Assembly: GCA_019419995.1 (NCBI GenBank)
Contig: JAHZHZ010000019.1
Coordinates: 1 to 46,883, forward strand
Length of the DNA: 46,883 nucleotides
Direction of reading: 5' to 3'
Source: Clostridiales bacterium
Lineage (GTDB): Bacteria; Bacillota; Clostridia; Christensenellales; Aristaeellaceae
Position 1 is the stretch's first letter. Each line of letters begins with the position of its first letter. This document shows positions 39,112 through 46,807 of the stretch, one piece after another. Below the pieces are notes generated by a model. It made no database searches and was not told where the DNA came from. It saw only the letters and a list, made by a program, of their open reading frames with translations. Made by a program: the position numbers and the translations under genes.

Positions 39112-41454
39112 TCAACGCACTGGACATACACCGCTGGCACAATCTGCGCCTCCGATGTCCAATTCCGTCTCTTCGTGCTCATATTTTGAAATCAGGGAGG
39201 GATTGAAAGGCCGCATCTTTTCTCTGCGTGCTTCATATTCCTCCTGGCTGATGGCCTCATAAGGCAACAACTCGTAGAAGTTTTCATCATAACTCAGGAA
39301 CGACAGGGCTACCACGTCATCCCAGTGGTTCCAAACCCATTCTTCCACTTGGTCCCATTCGTTTTCCCGCACATGCACGGTGATGGAACAGTTGTGATCC
39401 ACGTAATGATCCATGAACATCTTATAGTTCTCCAACTGCTCGATGGCGGATACATCGGATTTGACACGACCTTCCGGCGCTTTTACGGGGAATTCAATCA
39501 CTTTTGTCCGGCAGGTTTCCGCGTCCTGACCTACCTCGGGGAATACAGGATAGCCCAGATCTTCGCAGACGCGGCAAAGGGGGTCTGTGGCGGAAATGCG
39601 GATGCGGCGCACGTAATAGGGGGCGTGGGAGTAGTGTATGCCACTGGACACGGTGGGCAGCAGAGACAGCGTACCTTCCGGCTTGACGGTGGTTACCAGC
39701 AGTGGTGCATTCAAGCCGAGTGCGTCGGCCATCTTCCGCGCTGCATCATGGGCGGCTTTGCGCAGTTTCTCCAGCAATTCGGCCTGATCTTCCCGGCTAA
39801 GGTTGACAGCGTTGACCATGTCCTGCCAGCCGGTGAGGGAGCAGCCCAGCAGGCGATCCCTTTGCTGCACCAGATTCCAGCGGTGCATTTCCAATTCACG
39901 GCAGGTCATTCGAAGACCTGCACGAGCGCTCATTCGCTGGGCTTCCAGCAGTTCCGCTTCATTGAGCTTTCCGTCCTGCACAAAGGCCATGACGTTGACG
40001 GTGGTGAGGTTGCATAACCCGTGACTATCCAACAGAATTTCCCCGCAGGGATTGCATCCGCAGAAGTTTGGCCTGCGCTTAAGTCCGGCAGCTTCATTGA
40101 TCCAACCAGGTTCACCGGAGTGACGCATCTGTTGCAGGTTCCAGTGTAGCTGTTCCCGGGTAGGCTTATGTCGATAGAAAATAGAATTGTTACTCATCTG
40201 GCGGTGAGCAATGCTCTTATCGATCTGCCAGCGTCCATCGATCTGGCGATAAAGCTTGCTTTTGGCCTGAATACATTCGGTGTCGTCCTGATCGATCAGA
40301 CCAATTTCCGATGTGCGGCGAACACCGCCGGATACCACGTTTTCACCGATGATATTCGCAATATCCAATAGATCGATGGGACGCAGCTTTGTACGGATGC
40401 TGCCGTTGCGGAGTCCTGCGGATGCAATGAGATGATGAATCTTATCCAGCATGGCAAGCATGGATTCATAGCCGCTGGCCGTACCGCCAAACACTTTCAG
40501 ACGTTCTCCACGCGGACGAATGGAATCGTATTCTACGACGATTTTCCGGATCTTGGCGTATTCCGAATTGGACAGAATGTCAAAGTAGTGTTCGATGGCC
40601 TGTGCCCATCCCTCCTTGGAATCGCCGATGGCCAGAGTTGCGGTATCTCCGGAAAAGCTCAGACAGGTATATTCGAGACGTTCAGATTTGGGGCGGGGCT
40701 TGTAGGCTTTATGGATGATTTCCAGATTGGTGCGGATGGAAGGCAATTTTTCTGCATCGGACTTGAGTACCCGCACACCGACGCCGCTGCCCACCATGAG
40801 CAGATAGAACAGATCGTGATAGGCGTGGTAATCGTCAATTACCTCAAAGGCACAATTGTAATTGGCCATGGGATAGGCCTCTGAAACTGGAGTAGACCCC
40901 ACCCAAAGGGTGCGCCCAGAGAGAAACTGGCGCAGGTGATACACATTATCATAGAGTTTTTCTGCTTCTTCCCGGGTAGTGGGGGTCAGGGAGCAGTTGT
41001 ATTCAACGGCCCGGCGCACAGTCTCCCACCAGAATTCCCGGCGGTTTAAGCTGGAAATGTAGCGAGAATAGGTGCGGCTATATACAAAGGAACCCAATTC
41101 ACCCATGGGATTGGGCGCATGTTTATATTTTGAAAGAAAATCACGGGAGAGCAGACCCTCTTTCCACTCGCTTACGCCGCGGGTTTTTTCTTTGTCCATG
41201 CGGTAGAGGATGTAAGCTTTTGCGGTCTTAAAGCGTCCCTGATCAAACAGTGATTCTTCCACATAATCCTGTATGGTTTCAATATCTACAATTTCTTCAT
41301 TGCGGCTTCTGAGCTTGGCTTCAACTCCACTGACCACCCGCTGGACGGCTTCATCATCATGTTCGCCCGCGGCGGCCGCAGCCAGAGTTACTGCACGCAC
41401 AATAAATTCCCGCTCGTATTCCACAACATTTCCGTTTCTCTTTTTAACCTGCAT
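39112..41454 (-). CDS. nrdJ: B12-dependent class II ribonucleotide reductase
   Basis: About 780 residues. Residues 1-85 are an ATP-cone regulatory domain (MQVKKRNGNVVEYEREF). The barrel follows, with NYNCAFEV, SGGVRRTSEIGLID, CGCNPCGEILL (finger-loop cysteine that forms the thiyl radical) and CNLTTVN. The C-terminal redox pair is CASGVC, five residues from the end. It reduces ribonucleotides using adenosylcobalamin and works with or without oxygen. Sequence resembles the monomeric triphosphate reductase group. AGGTG lies 6 bases before ATG 41454, which is why the upstream ATGs are not used. Probable NrdR boxes sit in the promoter. Confidence 0.94.
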   Translation of the reverse strand: MQVKKRNGNVVEYEREFIVRAVTLAAAAAGEHDDEAVQRVVSGVEAKLRSRNEEIVDIETIQDYVEESLFDQGRFKTAKAYILYRMDKEKTRGVSEWKEGLLSRDFLSKYKHAPNPMGELGSFVYSRTYSRYISSLNRREFWWETVRRAVEYNCSLTPTTREEAEKLYDNVYHLRQFLSGRTLWVGSTPVSEAYPMANYNCAFEVIDDYHAYHDLFYLLMVGSGVGVRVLKSDAEKLPSIRTNLEIIHKAYKPRPKSERLEYTCLSFSGDTATLAIGDSKEGWAQAIEHYFDILSNSEYAKIRKIVVEYDSIRPRGERLKVFGGTASGYESMLAMLDKIHHLIASAGLRNGSIRTKLRPIDLLDIANIIGENVVSGGVRRTSEIGLIDQDDTECIQAKSKLYRQIDGRWQIDKSIAHRQMSNNSIFYRHKPTREQLHWNLQQMRHSGEPGWINEAAGLKRRPNFCGCNPCGEILLDSHGLCNLTTVNVMAFVQDGKLNEAELLEAQRMSARAGLRMTCRELEMHRWNLVQQRDRLLGCSLTGWQDMVNAVNLSREDQAELLEKLRKAAHDAARKMADALGLNAPLLVTTVKPEGTLSLLPTVSSGIHYSHAPYYVRRIRISATDPLCRVCEDLGYPVFPEVGQDAETCRTKVIEFPVKAPEGRVKSDVSAIEQLENYKMFMDHYVDHNCSITVHVRENEWDQVEEWVWNHWDDVVALSFLSYDENFYELLPYEAISQEEYEARREKMRPFNPSLISKYEHEETELDIGGADCASGVCPVR

Positions 41455-41466
41455 TTTCATCACCTG

Positions 41467-41513
41467 TCGCAATATCTTGTGGTCTGTTAGTGAAACGACC
41501 ACAAATTATAATA
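41467..41513 (-). promoter_or_regulatory. Probable tandem NrdR boxes at the nrdJ promoter
   Basis: CAAGATATTG on the minus strand (41470-41479) fits the NrdR core CWATATATWG at 9 of 10. A weaker copy (41502-41511, 7 of 10) lies exactly 32 bp away, the usual spacing, and overlaps the -10 box. A TTGTGGTC/GACCACAA repeat lies between them. Confidence 0.5.
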
Positions 41514-41551
41514 CCCCATGGTCGATCAAATGTCAATCGAACATGGGGTAA
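41508..41551 (-). promoter_or_regulatory. nrdJ promoter inside a 37-bp imperfect palindrome
   Basis: TTGACA (41531-41536), a 17-bp spacer and TATTAT (41508-41513) on the minus strand. Arms ACCCCATGTTCGAT and ATCGACCATGGGGT match at 13 of 14 and put the -35 box in the loop. The hairpin starts about 20 bp after the lacI-type stop, so it may also terminate that gene. Confidence 0.7.
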
Positions 41552-41570
41552 AAACGGTGGGGTAACGAAC

Positions 41571-42623
41571 TTATTTGTAGGTTAGTCTGAGAAAGGGGTC
41601 GGCAGCGGGGGCGGCCGTGGTTTCGCGAACGACCAGGTGGGTATTGAGTACCAGCTGCGCAGGAGGATCGTTTCGATGAGCAATCCGATTCAGCAGTAAT
41701 TCCACCGACTTTGTGGAGATGGTTCGCTTGGGAAAGTGTACAGTGGTTAACGGCGGAGGAAAGCACATGTGAGACTGTACGTCGTCAAAACCTACCACAG
41801 AGATATCTTCAGGAACCCGGATGCCACGGCTGTTGAGCGTATAAATGATTTCCCAGGCGATGTAATCACTGAAGGAGAAAATGGCGGTGAAATCTTTGTG
41901 CTTCTCCAGCAGAGCATTGATCATTTCACTGGAATTATACGCCGACGCATCGGACTGAAGGATCAGATCCGGATCTACTGAGATATTAGCCTCGCCCATG
42001 GCGCGCTCAAACCCTTGCAAGCGTTCCCGGGAACTGGAGATGTACGGTCCGGCCGTGATCACCAGTGTGCGCCGGTGGCCCAGTTCAGTAAGGTGACGCC
42101 CGGCCAGATATCCGCCCAATTCGTCATCGCATACTACATAATCCTCATCGGAATTTTCAAACCGGCGGCCCATGAGTACAAAGGGCATTCCATTTTGTTT
42201 GAGAAGCTCAATGCCGGAGGTGGAACGCTGACTGGGGCATAGAAGTACACCGTCCACATTTTTACTCAGCGCGGAGATGATGGCCTTTTCCTCACGCTCA
42301 GGACATTCTTCCGTGCCCATGACAATGGCCTGATAGCCTCGTTTCTCCAATTCCTCCACGCAGATTTTAATCTCTATTGCAAAGAGAGGATTGGCGATAT
42401 CACTGACAATGATGGCGATGGTCTTGCTGGAACCTGAGCGCAATCCGCCTGCCTGTGCGTTGGCGATATAGCCGATTTCCCGGGCGGCCTTAATGATGCT
42501 CTTGCGCGTTTCAGGAGAAATTCCCTCCTTGTTTTGAAGAGCCTTGGAGATTGTGCCCACGGTAAAGCCTGTTCGCGCAGCAATGTCTGTCAGCTTTACA
42601 CGGCGCTTTTCTCGGTCGGCCAT
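41571..42623 (-). CDS. LacI-family transcriptional regulator
   Basis: About 350 residues. Residues 8-35 are the helix-turn-helix (KLTDIAARTGFTVGTISKAL), followed by the hinge GYIANAQAGGLRSGSS and a sugar-binding-protein-like effector domain (IAIIVSDIANPLFAIEIK, ISVVGFDDVQ). It probably controls a carbohydrate gene set. ATG 42623 has AGGA 5 bases upstream; ATG 42635 is the alternative. The CGAAAACGTTTTCG palindrome at 6888-6901 is the only classic LacI-type site I saw in the window, but there is no proof that it is the target. Confidence 0.92.
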   Translation of the reverse strand: MADREKRRVKLTDIAARTGFTVGTISKALQNKEGISPETRKSIIKAAREIGYIANAQAGGLRSGSSKTIAIIVSDIANPLFAIEIKICVEELEKRGYQAIVMGTEECPEREEKAIISALSKNVDGVLLCPSQRSTSGIELLKQNGMPFVLMGRRFENSDEDYVVCDDELGGYLAGRHLTELGHRRTLVITAGPYISSSRERLQGFERAMGEANISVDPDLILQSDASAYNSSEMINALLEKHKDFTAIFSFSDYIAWEIIYTLNSRGIRVPEDISVVGFDDVQSHMCFPPPLTTVHFPKRTISTKSVELLLNRIAHRNDPPAQLVLNTHLVVRETTAAPAADPFLRLTYK

Positions 42624-42655
42624 GCCTGTCCTCATCCTTTCACATCTTTTTGCAT

Positions 42656-42690
42656 GATTGGTATTGTAGCATACTATTTAAAGAAACGCA
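42656..42690 (-). promoter_or_regulatory. Promoter for the LacI-type gene
   Basis: On the minus strand, TTGCGT, a 17-bp spacer and TACAAT, a short distance before the start. An ACATTG/CAATGT inverted repeat lies just upstream (42691-42711). Confidence 0.55.
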
Positions 42691-42767
42691 ACATTGCTGA
42701 GCTAACAATGTGACTGAAGGAGAACTGTTTGAAGCTAATCCTGCTGCGCAAAAAACAGGGGCTATAT

Positions 42768-43310
42768 TCATTTTTGATGGAATTTTGCCAGCAGATCGCG
42801 AATCTCCTTGGGCCGAGCAATCAGCGGAGTTAAAAAGGACGAAATCACAATGCCTGCTGCTGCTTGTACCATATTGCCTGGAACGGAGGCGATGGCGCCT
42901 GATCCATAACTTAAGAATATCCAGGCATAGAACAGATATCCCAACACCATGAGAATTTCACCGGGAATACCGGCAATTATAAAGCGCAGTGTCTGGGGCA
43001 ATTTTGTGCAGTGGCGGTTCAATGCGCGCAATAGTAGCGCTGCCGTTATGGCTGTGGCCGCTTTAATGATTAGTGTTCCCGGCGCATAGTAAGCGTAACC
43101 GGTGATGATGTCCGCCAGTGCAGAGCCGAGGCCTGCCGCTATTGCGCCATATACCGGTCCAAGCAGAAGAGCACTCATCAGCACCAATGCATCCCCTAAA
43201 TTGATGTATCCTCCCATGGGGGAAGCGATCTGGATGCAAATCGTGCTTACACACACCATGGAAGCAAACATTGCTGTGAGAATCACGCGAAACCCATTAT
43301 CTCTTTTCAT
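42768..43310 (-). CDS. ECF transporter S component
   Basis: A 180-residue integral membrane protein with about six helices. GGYINLGDALVLMSALLLGPVYGAIAAG and GSALADIITGYAYYAPGTLIIKA are typical of ECF substrate-binding (S) components. These bind a vitamin or related compound and share a common energising module encoded elsewhere; none is in the window. The substrate is unknown, and I see no riboswitch upstream that would tell. It is monocistronic. Confidence 0.85.
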   Translation of the reverse strand: MKRDNGFRVILTAMFASMVCVSTICIQIASPMGGYINLGDALVLMSALLLGPVYGAIAAGLGSALADIITGYAYYAPGTLIIKAATAITAALLLRALNRHCTKLPQTLRFIIAGIPGEILMVLGYLFYAWIFLSYGSGAIASVPGNMVQAAAGIVISSFLTPLIARPKEIRDLLAKFHQK

Positions 43311-43403
43311 GTCATTATTCCTCCTGACAGATCAATATCATACGCGCCTATTGTTCGATCATTGTGAATATTTACCAAATTCTATGATAATTAGCTCAAT
43401 TTA

Positions 43404-43432
43404 AGGAGCCCCTGCAAGCGGCAGGAGCTCCT
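43404..43432 (-). terminator. Hairpin after the trpXYZ-type operon
   Basis: AGGAGCCCCTGC and GCAGGAGCTCCT pair at 11 of 12 positions. The T-run is weak (CTTAAATTG), so termination efficiency is uncertain. Confidence 0.5.
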
Positions 43433-43455
43433 GTGGATGGATAAACAGCTGGTTC

Positions 43456-44229
43456 TCAGTTGCCACATTCAATGCTTATGCGGTTAAAAATATCCAGCAG
43501 GTCTTCGATTTGGGTATTCTTCTTTTGATCTCCACAGATGTCCAGCACGATCTGTCCACGATCCATCATCAGCATGCGATTGCCATATTCCACTGCGTAG
43601 CGCAGGTTGTGCGTGACCATCATGGCAGTCAACTTCTTTTCCTGAACCACTCTATCCGTCAACTCCATAATGATTTCGGCTGTGTGTGGGTCCAGAGCGG
43701 CAGTGTGCTCGTCCAGAATCAGAAAGTCCAGCGGGGACAGCGTGACCATCAGCAGGGCTACAGCCTGTCGTTGGCCTCCGGAGAGGGCTCCCATTTTCAC
43801 GTGCAGCTTGTCTTCCAGCCCCAGATGCAGGGAAGAAAGTTGTTCCCGGAAAAAGTCGATTCGCCTCCGGGATACGGCGCGACTCAGACCGAATGGCTTG
43901 CCCTTATTGTCCGCCAGAGACAAATTTTCCAGCATGGTCAGATCAGGACAGGTTCCCATGGCGGGGTTTTGAAATATGCGCCCGATGCGGGCATAGCGTT
44001 TGTAATCCGCAGAACGGGTGATATCCTGACCGTCGATGATCACCTGACCACCCTCTACAGGGATGCTGCCGCAGATGATATTCAGCATGGAGGTTTTACC
44101 GCTGCCATTGCTGCCTACAATAGATACAAAATCTCCGTTGCCCACCGTCAGGTTAAAGTTTTTAAACAGACAGGATTCAGTTACGGAGCCCTGATTGTAG
44201 ATTTTCGTGATATTCTTTAATTCAAGCAT
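43456..44229 (-). CDS. trpZ: ABC transporter ATP-binding protein, TrpZ type
   Basis: 257 residues. Walker A is GSNGSGKTSML, signature LSGGQRQAVALLM, Walker B LILDEHTAALDPHT. The DEHTAALDP form is the usual one in the family that pairs with PF04392 binding proteins. It overlaps the permease gene by 8 bp. It drives import by the adjacent permease. Confidence 0.88.
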   Translation of the reverse strand: MLELKNITKIYNQGSVTESCLFKNFNLTVGNGDFVSIVGSNGSGKTSMLNIICGSIPVEGGQVIIDGQDITRSADYKRYARIGRIFQNPAMGTCPDLTMLENLSLADNKGKPFGLSRAVSRRRIDFFREQLSSLHLGLEDKLHVKMGALSGGQRQAVALLMVTLSPLDFLILDEHTAALDPHTAEIIMELTDRVVQEKKLTAMMVTHNLRYAVEYGNRMLMMDRGQIVLDICGDQKKNTQIEDLLDIFNRISIECGN

Positions 44230-45118
44230 TTGGTCTCACCCTCCTCCTGTGTCCGTTGCCGATGACGAGGATCAGCAAGAACAGCACGGCGGTCACCAAC
44301 TTCAGCAGATTGGCCGGAAGGCCCAGGCTGATGGCAACTTGAATGCAGGCCTTGTAGAGAATGCTGCCGCAGATGGCGGCGGTGGTTCCCTTGACAAAAC
44401 TCATCTTCTTAAAGATTGTGGTTCCGATAATTACGGTGGCCAGACCAAAGACCATCTGGCCGGTACCCATGGTGCTGGAGAAGGAGCGCTGTTCGTGGCA
44501 GACTACTGCACCACAGAGAGCTACCAGGGCATTGGCGATGACGAGGCCGAGAATCTTCATTCGTCCCTGGTCTATGGCTAGAGAGGTGACTACGGTGGCG
44601 TTATTGCCCGTGGCACGAAGCAGCATGCCGCATTTGGTGGAGAAAAATAGATCTAAAAGCACTTTAAAGATCAATGCAAGAATGAGAGAAACGACCAGTT
44701 TTCTATACATCAGCGACATTCCACCAAAGAGTGCCATGACCGGAGCACTGGTAAAAATGGTATCGAAGGAGCGGTCTACCGCCAGATTCGAGCCGGCAAT
44801 CTGTAAATTGATGGAGAACAAGGCGGTCATGGTGATGATACCTGCCAGCAGATCTCGTACTTTCAAGCGCACGTGAATCAATCCCGTTATTAATCCGGCG
44901 ATGGCTCCGGTTCCCAGAGCGGCTAAAAGCGTTACAAAGGGATCCACACCCTGAACCAGCAACACCGCCGATACGGCCGCGCCCAAAGGAAAACTCCCGT
45001 CTACGCTAAGATCGGGAAAATCTAGTATCTTATAGGTAATAAATATTCCGTAAGAGAGCAGCGCGTAGATCAGTCCCTGCGTGGCGGTGCTCACGGCGAG
45101 ATCGAGCAATACGTTCAT
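44222..45118 (-). CDS. trpY: ABC transporter permease, TrpY type
   Basis: 298 residues, BPD_transp_2 family, with about eight membrane helices. YGIFITYKILDFPDLSVDGSFPLGAA near residue 22 is the diagnostic DLSVDGSF motif of this branch. RATGNNATVVTSL and GTTIFKKMSFVKGTTAAICGSILYK follow. ATG 45118 has AGGAG 9 bases upstream; the longer frame reads through a hairpin. It is the middle gene of the T-box-controlled importer. Confidence 0.88.
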   Translation of the reverse strand: MNVLLDLAVSTATQGLIYALLSYGIFITYKILDFPDLSVDGSFPLGAAVSAVLLVQGVDPFVTLLAALGTGAIAGLITGLIHVRLKVRDLLAGIITMTALFSINLQIAGSNLAVDRSFDTIFTSAPVMALFGGMSLMYRKLVVSLILALIFKVLLDLFFSTKCGMLLRATGNNATVVTSLAIDQGRMKILGLVIANALVALCGAVVCHEQRSFSSTMGTGQMVFGLATVIIGTTIFKKMSFVKGTTAAICGSILYKACIQVAISLGLPANLLKLVTAVLFLLILVIGNGHRRRVRPNA

Positions 45119-45146
45119 AACTTCCGGCTCCTTCACTGTAGGATTC

Positions 45147-45176
45147 GTCCGACGGGCGCTGCTGCGCCAGTCGGAC
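45147..45176 (-). promoter_or_regulatory. Stem-loop after the TrpX-type binding-protein gene
   Basis: GTCCGAC / GTCGGAC arms with inner GGCGC / GCGCC and a TGCT loop. There is no T-run. It sits between the binding-protein stop and the permease start, as in the other two importers in this window. Confidence 0.65.
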
Positions 45177-45189
45177 AAGAGAATTGGTT

Positions 45190-46146
45190 TCAGGCTTCGG
45201 AGGCTTCGATGGCCTTTTCTGTAAGGCTGTCGGGAAGCTCAATGCCAAAGTTTGCCATGGCCTCGGAATTAATGTAGATACCGTATTCACTGATGGTTTC
45301 GTAATCCATATCGTAAGCGCTGGATTCGCCAGTGAGAATTTTGGCGGCCATGCGTCCTGTCTGTCGGCCAAGTTCTACATATTCAATTCCGGCAGAGGCA
45401 ACGCAGCCCAATTTAACTTGCTCAATTTCGCTTCCATATACGGGAATACCGGCCTCATCCGTCTTTTCTAGCACGGAGCTGAGTACACCTACCACATTAT
45501 TGTCCGTCAGATTGGACAGACAGTCCACGCCCTTGCCGATCAGCGTATCTGCGGCTTGTGTGACTTCGGACTGTGCCGTTACGCCCAGCGCTTCGATGGT
45601 GAAGCCGTATTCGCCAGCCTTTTCCTCATACTCAGCGATGGCGGAAACAGAGTTGGGCTCACTGGTGGTGTAGATGATACCAATAGTCTTCGCATCGGGC
45701 TGGAGCTGGCGAATCAGATCCAACTGGGCTTCTACGGGCAATTTATCACTGGTGCCGGTGATGTTGCCCTCCGCGAGACCTGCCTGCACCGGGTCAGTAA
45801 TGGCCGTGAAAATCACGGGAATATCCTTATCCTCTGCGGCAGCAAAGCAGGCAGTAGCCGAGGGAGTGGCGATGCCGCACATCAGTGCCACGTTATTTGC
45901 CGAAAAACTCTGGGCAATCTGAGTGGCAATGGCGTTGTCAAAACCGGCATTCTGATAGATGATTTCATAATCTTCACCTTCCACGAGTCCGGCATCGGTT
46001 AATCCCTGCAAGAATCCCTCACGGCAGTTATCCAGGGAGGCGTGTTCTCCATACTGACTGATGCCGATTACCGGAACGGCCAGGGCGGAAGCGGCGAAGG
46101 CTATGGTGAGAATGGCGACGATCAAAAGGCAAGTGAGCTTTTTCAT
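45190..46146 (-). CDS. trpX: ABC transporter substrate-binding protein, TrpX type (PF04392)
   Basis: 318 residues. The signal peptide is MKKLTCLLIVAILTIAFAASALA. The mature part has IGISQYGEHASLDNCREGFLQGL, ALMCGIATPSATACFAA, TAITDPVQAGL and TIGIIYTTSEPNS, all typical of the ABC_sub_bind family that includes TrpX. GGAG lies 9 bases before ATG 46146. It is first gene of the operon, about 130 nt after a tryptophan-type T-box terminator. Tryptophan as ligand is inferred from the T-box specifier and family, not from binding-site residues. Confidence 0.88.
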   Translation of the reverse strand: MKKLTCLLIVAILTIAFAASALAVPVIGISQYGEHASLDNCREGFLQGLTDAGLVEGEDYEIIYQNAGFDNAIATQIAQSFSANNVALMCGIATPSATACFAAAEDKDIPVIFTAITDPVQAGLAEGNITGTSDKLPVEAQLDLIRQLQPDAKTIGIIYTTSEPNSVSAIAEYEEKAGEYGFTIEALGVTAQSEVTQAADTLIGKGVDCLSNLTDNNVVGVLSSVLEKTDEAGIPVYGSEIEQVKLGCVASAGIEYVELGRQTGRMAAKILTGESSAYDMDYETISEYGIYINSEAMANFGIELPDSLTEKAIEASEA

Positions 46147-46278
46147 TTTGAAATTCTCCTTTTCATTATAAAAATTCGTGCTATCGACAGGGTTAAGATA
46201 AAACATTGCGCGCAAAAATTCGCCATCGAAAATCAAGCCTTGTCTTCATATTGCATGCCTCCGAATTCAGGATAAAAT

Positions 46279-46557
46279 AAAAAACCTGTCCCAAATATTT
46301 GGGACAGGATAACCTGCGGTGCCACCCAAGTTGATGCGTTTGACGCATCCGCTCGCTTTCTCATACTATTTTTATATTATATGAGCCGCTCTGATAACGG
46401 GCGCGGAACCCGTCGGTTGCTACTTGTCTCTCGACTTTCGACCGCCCTCGTAAGCCCATTCCCCCGGACACGACTGCCGCAATCTCACCGCCTGCGACTC
46501 TCTGAACGCCATGCGCACCGTGGTACTCCTCTTACTCACTGGTTTGCTTTGCTTGTT
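46279..46557 (-). promoter_or_regulatory. T-box leader, probable tryptophan specifier
   Basis: On the minus strand: the Stem I base GTAAG/CTTAC (46531-46535 with 46450-46454), an AGTA bulge (46524-46527), an AGAGAG element, the specifier loop GAA-TGG-G with TGG at 46456-46458, and the conserved T-box GGGTGGCACCGC (46316-46327). The terminator is a perfect 12-bp palindrome stem (46285-46308) followed by six T. The alternative reading GGG (Gly) is less likely, because a purine should follow the specifier and the controlled genes are TrpX-like. Uncharged tRNA-Trp would favour antitermination. Confidence 0.93.
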
Positions 46558-46563
46558 GGCATG

Positions 46564-46592
46564 ATTATAAGCGGAGAAAATCACTTTGTCAA
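46564..46592 (-). promoter_or_regulatory. Consensus promoter for the T-box operon
   Basis: On the minus strand, TTGACA (46587-46592), a 17-bp spacer and TATAAT (46564-46569), all perfect. Confidence 0.9.
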
Positions 46593-46601
46593 GAACTTTT
46601 T

Positions 46602-46772
46602 TTCAGGAAATCCAAAAAAATAGACCCGAACATTATAAAGATAGTACGCGCATAACGTTTGTGAAATGACCGATATTACGGAAGTGTGACACTGCAATGT
46701 TCGTATATGACAATATGATGTGACGAAAAAACACAGTTTTGTGTTATTTCCAGATAAACTTACCAAAATCTA
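46602..46772. other. AT-rich divergent intergenic region
   Basis: This separates two divergent consensus promoters. The only structure seen is a small AACACA-GTTT-TGTGTT hairpin near 46729-46744. No gene is supported. Confidence 0.5.
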
Positions 46773-46801
46773 TTGACAGAATTCGCATTAGTTGCTATAA
46801 T
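46773..46801 (+). promoter_or_regulatory. Consensus promoter reading off the right edge
   Basis: TTGACA (46773-46778), a 17-bp spacer and TATAAT (46796-46801), both perfect. Confidence 0.88.
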
Positions 46802-46807
46802 ATCACA

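Noticed and set aside
45556..46002. A 148-residue plus-strand frame inside the TrpX-type gene
   Set aside because: Antisense shadow; the minus strand has signal peptide, family motifs and operon context.
46301..46560. A plus-strand 80-residue frame at 46381-46623 within the T-box region
   Set aside because: It reads antisense through a structured leader with all T-box landmarks; no ribosome binding site.
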